DNA of 64,000 nucleotides. It comes from an uncultured Dermabacteraceae bacterium (lineage in GTDB: Bacteria > Actinomycetota > Actinomycetes > Actinomycetales > Dermabacteraceae). The notes beneath the pieces were generated by a model, which saw only the letters and a list, made by a program, of their open reading frames with translations, had not been told where the DNA came from and did no database searches. The stretch covers positions 1 through 64,000 of the forward strand of contig CAMILZ010000008.1 in NCBI GenBank assembly GCA_946223075.1, read 5' to 3'. Position numbers and translations under genes: made by a program. Shown one piece after another: positions 26,152 to 31,539 of this stretch; positions within the stretch are counted from its first letter, which is position 1, and each line of letters begins with the position of its first letter.

Positions 26152-26694
26152 CTAATCTTCCTGCGCGAACGAGTACCCCTCGAGGAAACCGTTGGCGCGC
26201 TCGAGCTCGGGATACGAGGCTTCGAGCCGGCGAAAGTCGCGCGAGTGGTTCGGCTCGAGGAGATGAGCGAGTTCGTGCACGAGAACCGTTTCGATCACGT
26301 AGCGCGGCATGTCTTTCAGGACGTGGGAGAGGCGAATCGAGCCATCGGCGCTCGTGCATGATCCCCAGCGCTTGCCCTGGTTCGTCACCCATCGCACGCT
26401 CGAGGGCTGCGGCACGCTCGGCAGGTACTTTTCTCTTACTTCGAGCGCGAGCGACATGAGGTCCTCGTCACTCGCGGCCGCGGTTTCGGCGCGGTTGCCG
26501 TACTTCGCGTACATGTCTCGGGCCCACCTGCGCGTTTCACGTGTGGAAAGTCTCGCCGGGACGAGCAATTCGAATGTTCCACCTTTGCGACGTGCGGTGA
26601 TGGTTTTTCGGCGGCGGGCGGAACGCACGATTTCGATGGGCTCAGGGATGCCATCGAGGTGGAGCTGTTCGCGTTCAGGAGGTCGATTGGGCAC
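26152..26694 (-). CDS. YgjP-like (DUF45/M48-type) metallopeptidase
   Basis: About 180 residues. The zinc motif HELAH lies in VLVHELAHLLEPNHSRDFRRL, with a third ligand likely from the NHS-x-x-F segment, as in YgjP/SprT-like WLM proteins. Upstream are WGSCTSADGSIRLSHVLKDMP, typical of the family. The function of these small cytoplasmic metalloproteins is not established. I choose the GTG at 26694 because TACACT sits six bases upstream and the preceding codons, up to an ATG at 26784, look non-coding and include a DnaA box. The gene borders the long regulatory intergenic region. Confidence 0.82.
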   Translation of the reverse strand: MPNRPPEREQLHLDGIPEPIEIVRSARRRKTITARRKGGTFELLVPARLSTRETRRWARDMYAKYGNRAETAAASDEDLMSLALEVREKYLPSVPQPSSVRWVTNQGKRWGSCTSADGSIRLSHVLKDMPRYVIETVLVHELAHLLEPNHSRDFRRLEASYPELERANGFLEGYSFAQED

Positions 26695-26700
26695 GCAGCG

Positions 26701-26706
26701 AGTGTA
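26701..26706 (-). promoter_or_regulatory. -10 element (TACACT) of the YgjP-like gene, leaderless type
   Basis: On the minus strand TACACT is followed by CGCTGC and the GTG at 26694, the six-base spacing seen for other genes here. Confidence 0.45.
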
Positions 26707-26783
26707 GTGCGGACGAGCTTGACAAGCACGCCACCCTTGTGGATAAGCCGTGCGAATCGAGGACGTGAGTCCCGCATGTGACA

Positions 26784-26812
26784 CACTCTTGAGGAGTGCA
26801 ACACACGTTGCA
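26784..26812. repeat. Two adjoining inverted repeats
   Basis: CACTC-TTGAG-GAGTG (26784-26798) has 5-base arms, and TGCAAC-ACAC-GTTGCA (26797-26812) has 6-base arms; they overlap by two bases and run into an A/T stretch (CAAAAAATTAATAT). They look like protein-binding sites. The CACTC/TTGAG/GAGTG words recur in the palindrome at 27196-27218. Confidence 0.4.
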
Positions 26813-26842
26813 AAAAATTAATATCCCCAACCAAGCATCATC

Positions 26843-26862
26843 GAAATCCCTGGTCAGGCGCA
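26843..26862. repeat. Second copy of the ~20-base motif found upstream of fdhG
   Basis: GAAATCCCTGGTCAGGCGCA matches the segment at 4669-4687 with one gap and one mismatch. A 14-base core (TCCCTGGTCAGGCG) also occurs at 20268-20281 within the end of ettA, where it is coding. Confidence 0.35.
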
Positions 26863-26966
26863 CCATTAGGGTTCTACGCCAAATTATCCACACACACTTT
26901 CCACACAGGTTCAGGGGGTGTCCACAACAGCCCCGCAGTTATCCACAATCGCTCCCCGTCGCCGCT

Positions 26967-26995
26967 TTGACCGGGGCGGTGCAGACCACTACATT
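26967..26995 (+). promoter_or_regulatory. Promoter of the small RNA (TTGACC-17-TACATT)
   Basis: TTGACC (26967-26972) and TACATT (26990-26995) are separated by exactly 17 bases, the best housekeeping-type promoter I see in the window. Transcription would begin near 27002, at the foot of the hairpin RNA. A perfect DnaA box ends 19 bases upstream of the -35. Confidence 0.7.
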
Positions 26996-27001
26996 CGATG
27001 G

Positions 27002-27084
27002 AGAAGCGATCCTCCAGGAAAACAGATGCTCGTGGGCGGGGAAGGCCCGCGTGCGTTAAGCGCCCCTGGAGGATCGCCCTTTTT
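27002..27084 (+). ncRNA. Putative small non-coding RNA with built-in terminator
   Basis: The RNA would be about 80 nt. Its ends pair perfectly over 13 bases (GCGATCCTCCAGG at 27006-27018 with CCTGGAGGATCGC at 27065-27077) and are followed by CC and five U residues, an intrinsic terminator. Inside, CGUGGGC/GCCCGCG (27031-27037 with 27045-27051, one G-U pair) closes a purine-rich GGGGAAG loop, and GCU/AGC (27028-27030 with 27059-27061) adds three pairs. The result is a rod-like molecule. It lacks the GGAAGGNAGCAGCC apical motif of SRP RNA and is far shorter than 6S RNA or tmRNA. I do not recognise the family. A leader-attenuator role for the gene 190 bases downstream is possible but less likely, given the terminator. 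Confidence 0.6.
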
Positions 27085-27195
27085 GCACCCTCGATGCATC
27101 CCCAAAAGACCCCAAACCGCTCCTAGGGCATCCATCATGTTTGCGAACCATTCCCAAAAAGGTCTCTGACGTGGGGTTTCTTCGTCTCTTACGCG

Positions 27196-27218
27196 GAGTG
27201 TTGAGTTCTCAAGCACTC
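27196..27218. promoter_or_regulatory. Palindrome upstream of the DUF5679 gene
   Basis: GAGTG-TTGAG-TT-CTCAA-G-CACTC is a 23-base near-perfect palindrome. A TATACA follows at 27228-27233 and could be a -10. TTGAGTTCTCAA, or its complement TTGAGAACTCAA, is a word I recall from actinobacterial rRNA leader and spacer regions, so it may be a growth-rate-related processing or control element. The role is inferred. Confidence 0.4.
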
Positions 27219-27276
27219 AAAATTGCTTATACAGTGGCCACGAACAAAGAGTTCACCACAATCCCTAGGAGCAACC

Positions 27277-27438
27277 ATGGCTGACGAAACTTACACGGGC
27301 GAGTTCTACTGCGTGAAGTGCCGCGCGAAGCACGAAGCAACCGGCACCATCCAGGTCAACGACAAGGGCCGCCGTGCGGCGAAGGCTGAGTGCCCCAAGT
27401 GCGGCACGAAGCTCAACCGCTTCCTCCCCAGCAAGTGA
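27277..27438 (+). CDS. DUF5679 family small zinc-ribbon protein
   Basis: A 53-residue actinobacterial protein, MADETYTGEFYCVKCRAKHE at the start, with CxxC (CVKC, residues 12-15) and a second CPKCGTKLNRFLPSK near residues 39-53. The two pairs of cysteines should hold one zinc. Length, charge and knuckles resemble a ribosomal-protein-like zinc ribbon, but function is unknown. AGGAG lies seven bases before the ATG. It sits between the regulatory intergenic region and a strong terminator, and is therefore monocistronic. Confidence 0.85.
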   Translation: MADETYTGEFYCVKCRAKHEATGTIQVNDKGRRAAKAECPKCGTKLNRFLPSK

Positions 27439-27481
27439 GCGCACGCGGGCGCGTAACCGCCCGCCTCACATACGCATGAAA

Positions 27482-27520
27482 GAACCGGCGCCACGACGGC
27501 GCCGGTTCTTCTTTGTCCTT
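27482..27520 (+). terminator. Rho-independent terminator after the DUF5679 gene
   Basis: GAACCGGCGCC (27482-27492) pairs perfectly with GGCGCCGGTTC (27498-27508) around ACGAC and is followed by a T-rich run (TTCTTTGTCCTTTT). It lies next to the end of uvrD2 on the opposite strand and could also serve that gene. Confidence 0.9.
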
Positions 27521-29617
27521 TTAGCGCGACTCAGCAATGATCGCGAGGACCTCCGCGCCAAACTGCGTGAGCTTCGCTTGCCCTACCCCGGGGACCTGAT
27601 GAAGCTCCTCGACGGTTCCGGGGGCTCGATCCGCGATCGCGAGAAGTGTCGAATCGGTGAAGACCGCAAAGGCCGGGCGCTTCAATTCGCTCGCGCGCTC
27701 CCGCCGCCAGGCCCTCAGCTTTCCAAAGAGCTCGGCACTCTCCTCTCCCCCGCATCCTGCGTGGCGGCCAACCTTTTGCTCACCCGGAGACGTGAGCGCC
27801 TCGCCGCAGCCCTTGCACGTCGTGAAGACGCGGGCGCCGCGCCTTCCGGTCGTGCGCTTCATGGCCGTGCGCGCTGAAGCGCCCTCATCACGGTGGTCGA
27901 ACGCACCCGCAATGAACCTCGAGGCTTTCCTCGAGGCCTTCGCACCCTCGCTGCGCGCAGCGGCCCAGGTCACCGTAAGAACGTCGCGCGCACGCGTCAT
28001 CGCCACGTAGAACAGGCGACGTTCCTCCTCGATCTCCTTCTCCGTTTTCGCGTACGAAATGGGGAATGTGCCTTCACTCGCGCCCACCACGAACACCACA
28101 GGCCACTCGAGGCCCTTCGCGGCGTGCACCGTCGCGATCGTCACGGCTTCGCTCACGGGAGCACTTTGCGCTTCGCGGCGCTCCTCAAGCTCGGCAACGA
28201 CGTCCCTGAGGCTCGCGCCCTCGCGCTCCGCGATGGAATCAGCGACCTGCACGAGTGCATTGAGGGATGCCCACCTCTCGAATACCGCGCCGCGCGCCTC
28301 GGGCGCCTTGTCGGACCAGCCGCGCGAGGAGAGCACGTCGCGCACCACGCGTCCTACGTCCGGATCATTGCCGCCGCCAGCACCGAGCGCGGCCCGAAGC
28401 GCACTCATAGCCTCGTGCACCTCGCGTCGCTCGAAGAATTTCTGGCCACCGCGCACCTGATACGCCACGCCTTCGCGGTCGAGCGCATCCTCGAACCGCT
28501 CGCTGTGGGCATTGACGCGCAAGAGAATCGCGATCTCGCTCGCGCTCCTGCCACCACGAAGGAGCTCGGCGATCGACTTCGCGACCTCGCGCGCCTCCGC
28601 CGCTTCATCGGGATAGCCCACGACGAGGGGCCGGGTGGCGTCGGACCGCTGCGCCCTCAGTTCCACGTGCGATTCCCTGCCCTCCTCTGCCCTCGCGAGC
28701 ACGGCGTTCGCGACCTGCACAATCTGCGGGCTCGAGCGGTAGTTGCGCTCGAGACGGATCACGCTCGCGCGCGGGAACTCCTTCGTGAAATCGAGCAGGT
28801 AACTCGAGTCAGCGCCCGCGTAGGAATAGATCGTCTGCGCCGCGTCGCCCACGACGCACACGTCGCTCGCGTTGCCGAGCCACGCGCGAAGCAGCCTGAA
28901 TTGAAGGGGCGAAATGTCCTGGTATTCATCGACCGTGAAGTGGCGGTACTGGGAGCGCACGGCATGCGCCATCTGCGGGTGCTCCTGAATCATCGAGGCC
29001 GTGAGCAGCAAAACATCCGCGAAGTCAATGAGGTGCAGCTCTGTCTTGAGGTCCTCGTACTGGGTCATGATCCGCGCGAGTGTGCGAGGCTCGAATCCCG
29101 CAACCCCTGCCCGCGAAAGGCGCGCCGCCGCAAGCGGGTACTCCTCAGGCAGGATCATAGACGATTTCGCCCATTCCAGCTCTGCGGAGATGTCGCGAAG
29201 CGCGGCGGGATCCACGCGCATGTGCAAGCGCCCCATGGCTTGGGCCACGAGCGGGAGGGTCCGGTCCACGAGGTCGGGGGCGGGGCCTCCGACGGTGGAC
29301 GGCCAAAAGTAGGTGAGCTGCCTGAGGGCCGCGGAGTGGAAGGTGCGGGCTTGGACGGCTGGCACACCGAGGTCGCGAAGCCGCGAGCGCATCTCGGCCG
29401 CCGCCTTCGTGGTGTAGGTGAGCGCAAGAACGTGGTTCGGCGCATAACCGCCGCTCGCGATCGCGTAGGCGATGCGGTGGGTGATCGCACGGGTCTTGCC
29501 GGTCCCCGCGCCCGCGAGAACGCACAGGGGCGCCCCGATCGACTGGGCGACCTGGCGCTGTTCAGGATCGAGCCCTTCGAGGATGCGATCGGCGCCGCTC
29601 GTCGGTGCGGTGCTCAC
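27521..29617 (-). CDS. uvrD2: ATP-dependent DNA helicase UvrD2 (UvrD/PcrA type with HRDC domain)
   Basis: An SF1 helicase of 698 residues for DNA repair. Motif I is GAGTGKTRAITHRIAY, motif II VDEYQDISPLQFRLL, motif III VVGDAAQTIYSYAGA, motif IV RLERNYRSSPQIV, motif V TVHAAKGLEWPVVF and motif VI FYVAMTRARDVL. The C-terminal HRDC domain (FTDSTLLAIADRAPGTVEELHQVPGVG) and a zinc-like CxxC segment between them define the mycobacterial UvrD2 class. That segment reads C-x2-C-x14-H-x2-C, where I recall a tetracysteine in mycobacteria. The GTG start overlaps the nudC stop (GTGA). The longer reading to 29638 adds seven residues without support. Confidence 0.93.
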   Translation of the reverse strand: MSTAPTSGADRILEGLDPEQRQVAQSIGAPLCVLAGAGTGKTRAITHRIAYAIASGGYAPNHVLALTYTTKAAAEMRSRLRDLGVPAVQARTFHSAALRQLTYFWPSTVGGPAPDLVDRTLPLVAQAMGRLHMRVDPAALRDISAELEWAKSSMILPEEYPLAAARLSRAGVAGFEPRTLARIMTQYEDLKTELHLIDFADVLLLTASMIQEHPQMAHAVRSQYRHFTVDEYQDISPLQFRLLRAWLGNASDVCVVGDAAQTIYSYAGADSSYLLDFTKEFPRASVIRLERNYRSSPQIVQVANAVLARAEEGRESHVELRAQRSDATRPLVVGYPDEAAEAREVAKSIAELLRGGRSASEIAILLRVNAHSERFEDALDREGVAYQVRGGQKFFERREVHEAMSALRAALGAGGGNDPDVGRVVRDVLSSRGWSDKAPEARGAVFERWASLNALVQVADSIAEREGASLRDVVAELEERREAQSAPVSEAVTIATVHAAKGLEWPVVFVVGASEGTFPISYAKTEKEIEEERRLFYVAMTRARDVLTVTWAAARSEGAKASRKASRFIAGAFDHRDEGASARTAMKRTTGRRGARVFTTCKGCGEALTSPGEQKVGRHAGCGGEESAELFGKLRAWRRERASELKRPAFAVFTDSTLLAIADRAPGTVEELHQVPGVGQAKLTQFGAEVLAIIAESR

Positions 29618-30513
29618 GAGAGCTTCCCCTCCCTCCACGAGGTGATCATCGAATGGGCGATCGACGTGGGTGGCGGCAAGCGCAGCTCCCCTTTGTCGAG
29701 CGCCTCGGTGAGTTCGTCGCGCGTGAACCAGCGGGCACTCGCGAGTTCCTCACGCTGAAGCGTGATGTCGCAGTCCGTGCCTTCCGCGAGCCGCGAGGTG
29801 AAAGCCACCATAATCGAGCGTGGGAACGGCCACGGCTGGGAACCGAAGTAGTCAAGGTCGCCGACCACGAGGCCGGTCTCTTCGTGGACTTCGCGTTTGA
29901 GGGCATCCTCGAGGTCTTCGCCGGGCTCCACGAAGCCCGCGAGCGCGGAGACCATGCCGTTCGCGAAGCTGTGATTTCTCGCGAGGAGCACGCGATCCCG
30001 CGAGTCCCGCACGAGGGTGATGACGGCGGGGTCGGTGCGCGGGAACGTCTCGTGGCCCGTCTCGCACGTCTGCGACCATCCATAGCGGGTCGCTTTCACG
30101 GGTGAGGCGCAACGCACGCACGCGCGGGAGTCGCGGTGCCACGTGAGCATCCCCACGGCGCTGAGGGCGAGGCTTCGCTCACGCGCCTCGAGCATGGGCG
30201 CGATCTCGCGCACAGGGCGCATTCGGGCGCCTTCCGGAAGTGCGAACCCCGCACCGCCCGTTGCGCTTTCAGCATCGAGTGCCCATACCTCACCGCCTTT
30301 CCAGGTGCCGAGGAAAACAGTGCCCGCATGCTCGGTCGCCCACAAGCGCGGCTGCCCATTCGCCCCTTCGACCACTGCCACGGAGTCTCCTTGCACCACG
30401 AGCGCGCGCCGCTCGATTACCGCCCCCGTGGGCGCGGGGATTCCTCGCGCATCGCCCGGTGCCGAGAAGTGAGAAGTGAGGTACGTGTGAGGAAAATTCA
30501 TGGGCGCTTGCAT
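29614..30513 (-). CDS. nudC: NAD+ diphosphatase NudC
   Basis: About 299 residues; hydrolyses NADH/NAD+ and possibly NAD caps on RNA. The zinc ribbon begins CVRCASPVKATRYGWSQTC, the Nudix box is GFVEPGEDLEDALKREVHEETG, and the NudC-specific SQPWPFPRSIM follows. In the ribbon the fourth ligand position appears as C-E-T-G-H. I start it at the ATG at 30513: TACTGT lies seven bases upstream, and the long reading to 31506 only runs antisense through the divergent gene. It is translationally coupled to uvrD2, as I recall in Mycobacterium. Confidence 0.92.
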   Translation of the reverse strand: MQAPMNFPHTYLTSHFSAPGDARGIPAPTGAVIERRALVVQGDSVAVVEGANGQPRLWATEHAGTVFLGTWKGGEVWALDAESATGGAGFALPEGARMRPVREIAPMLEARERSLALSAVGMLTWHRDSRACVRCASPVKATRYGWSQTCETGHETFPRTDPAVITLVRDSRDRVLLARNHSFANGMVSALAGFVEPGEDLEDALKREVHEETGLVVGDLDYFGSQPWPFPRSIMVAFTSRLAEGTDCDITLQREELASARWFTRDELTEALDKGELRLPPPTSIAHSMITSWREGKLS

Positions 30514-30520
30514 GTGTCCC

Positions 30521-30526
30521 ACAGTA
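30521..30526 (-). promoter_or_regulatory. -10 element (TACTGT) of nudC, leaderless type
   Basis: On the minus strand TACTGT is followed by GGGACAC and the nudC ATG (seven bases). It shares a 45-base divergent region with the -10 of the phosphotransferase-like gene. Confidence 0.45.
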
Positions 30527-30546
30527 TCCAACGCACACGAAATGGT

Positions 30547-30552
30547 TACGGT
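30547..30552 (+). promoter_or_regulatory. -10 element (TACGGT) of the phosphotransferase-like gene, leaderless type
   Basis: TACGGT ends six bases before the GTG at 30559. AGAGG directly abuts the GTG and cannot serve as a Shine-Dalgarno. Confidence 0.5.
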
Positions 30553-30558
30553 TAGAGG

Positions 30559-31533
30559 GTGAGACGAAATTCCTATGCACTGGCCGCCCTTGCCACGGCC
30601 GGGATCCCCGGTGTGATTCCCGTGGCCACTTCCTCGACGACGCCCGAGGGCGAGGAGATCGAATCCGCGCTCGTGCGCGACACGCAGGATCGACTGTGGG
30701 TCGTGAGCGCCCCTTCGACGCCCACGGCAGGCGCGCGTCTCGCGAAAGAAATCGGTGTACTCGAGGCGCTTTCGCGCACCGAACTCGCCCCTTACCTGCA
30801 GGCCCCGCAGGGCTTCGCGTCGATTCCCGAGGGCGGTCGCGCCGCCATTGCTCTTGCGCTCGAGGGCGCCTCGCTGCACCTTGACGAGGTCAGCCACGAC
30901 CACGGCCTCGCCGCGAGCCTCGGCCGCGCAGTCGCCACGATCCACAACACGCCGAAGGCGGCGTGTCAGGCCTCGGGTGTCGAGGAATTCACGGCGGAGG
31001 AGGTGCGCGCGAACTATCGCGCGAGCGTCGAGCGCGCGCTCGCGGAGCACCCGATCCCCGCGGCAGTAGCGCAGCGCTGGAACCACCTGCTTGCCGATGA
31101 CGCGCTGTGGCTGTTCACGCCGCGTTTCACCCACGGCGCTCTCAACGAGGACACAACCCTCGCTGTTGGCACCGAGATTTCGGGCTTCACCGGCTGGGAG
31201 AATGCGCAGGTTGCCGACCCGGCTCGCGATCTCACGTGGATGCTGCACGGCCTCGACCCCGAAGCGTTCGACTCCTTCTTCACGGCGTATTGCGCGAACC
31301 TCGATGTGCGCCCCGATGCTCGCCTCGAGGAGCGCACGCAGCTCGTCGGTGAGTTTGCCGTACTCGAGTGGTTGCTCTCGGGAAGCGACACGAACGATCA
31401 GGCGATCGTTGCGGATGCCCTCGAGATGCTGCGCGAGGTGGACGAGGACCTCGCTGAACTCGCGCGTCGCGAAGCCGAGCACGAATTCGACGAGCTCTCC
31501 TCGCACGACTCGGGAACGACGCCCGAACGCTAG
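30559..31533 (+). CDS. Aminoglycoside/macrolide phosphotransferase-like protein with altered catalytic loop
   Basis: A 324-residue protein of the APH (choline-kinase-like) superfamily. Recognisable parts are the P-loop-like N-lobe, LGRAVATIHNTP, the catalytic-loop region FTHGALNEDTTLAV, and GFTGWENAQVADPARDLTWML. In active members the loop reads HGDLxxxN and the metal loop IDWxxxxxGDPxxDL. Here the catalytic aspartate is alanine (HGAL) and the metal-binding aspartate position reads T-G-W. The fold is kept but ordinary kinase chemistry is doubtful. It is convergent with adnB (6-base gap) and divergent from nudC, inside a DNA-repair block. The C-terminus is a charged helix (EVDEDLAELARREAEHEFDE). 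Confidence 0.78.
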   Translation: MRRNSYALAALATAGIPGVIPVATSSTTPEGEEIESALVRDTQDRLWVVSAPSTPTAGARLAKEIGVLEALSRTELAPYLQAPQGFASIPEGGRAAIALALEGASLHLDEVSHDHGLAASLGRAVATIHNTPKAACQASGVEEFTAEEVRANYRASVERALAEHPIPAAVAQRWNHLLADDALWLFTPRFTHGALNEDTTLAVGTEISGFTGWENAQVADPARDLTWMLHGLDPEAFDSFFTAYCANLDVRPDARLEERTQLVGEFAVLEWLLSGSDTNDQAIVADALEMLREVDEDLAELARREAEHEFDELSSHDSGTTPER

Positions 31534-31539
31534 GCACCT

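Larger units (their letters stand above)
26738..26947. promoter_or_regulatory. Cluster of DnaA boxes
   Basis: Perfect TTATCCACA occurs at 26738-26746 (minus), 26884-26892 (plus) and 26939-26947 (plus). CTTTCCACA (26897-26905) and GTGTCCACA (26918-26926) are near matches; the latter differs by one base from the actinobacterial consensus TTGTCCACA. An A/T-rich run lies between the first and second boxes. No dnaA, dnaN or gyrB is in the window, so this is not the usual oriC setting. It may titrate DnaA or let DnaA control the promoter 19 bases downstream. Confidence 0.65.
26695..27276. other. 582-base intergenic region: DnaA boxes, inverted repeats, small-RNA gene, promoter region of the DUF5679 gene
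   Basis: This is the only gene-free stretch over 300 bases. From left to right it holds the metallopeptidase -10 (26701-26706); three perfect and two near-perfect DnaA boxes (26738-26947); two adjoining inverted repeats and an A/T run (26784-26827); a copy of the 20-base motif shared with the fdhG upstream region (26843-26862); a -35/-10 promoter (26967-26995); a hairpin RNA ending in a terminator (27002-27084); about 110 bases with nothing I recognise; and a palindrome (27196-27218) upstream of the DUF5679 gene. Confidence 0.8.

Noticed and set aside
26738..26947. Primary chromosomal replication origin
   Set aside because: None of dnaA, dnaN, recF, gyrB, rpmH or parAB is nearby and only five boxes are present. 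I keep it as a DnaA-box cluster only.
27002..27084. SRP RNA (4.5S) or tRNA
   Set aside because: Ends pair as in SRP RNA, but the conserved apical GGAAGGNAGCAGCC motif is absent, and no cloverleaf can be drawn.
26998..27123. Possible 41-residue peptide (MEKRSSRKTD...) running through the small-RNA hairpin
   Set aside because: Its ATG lies only three bases after the -10, before the expected transcription start. It has no ribosome site, and its codons follow the two hairpin arms, which fits an RNA gene better.
30559..31533. Antibiotic-resistance phosphotransferase
   Set aside because: The catalytic HGD aspartate and the metal-binding aspartate are replaced, and the gene sits in a conserved repair block with no mobile element, so resistance is not supported.
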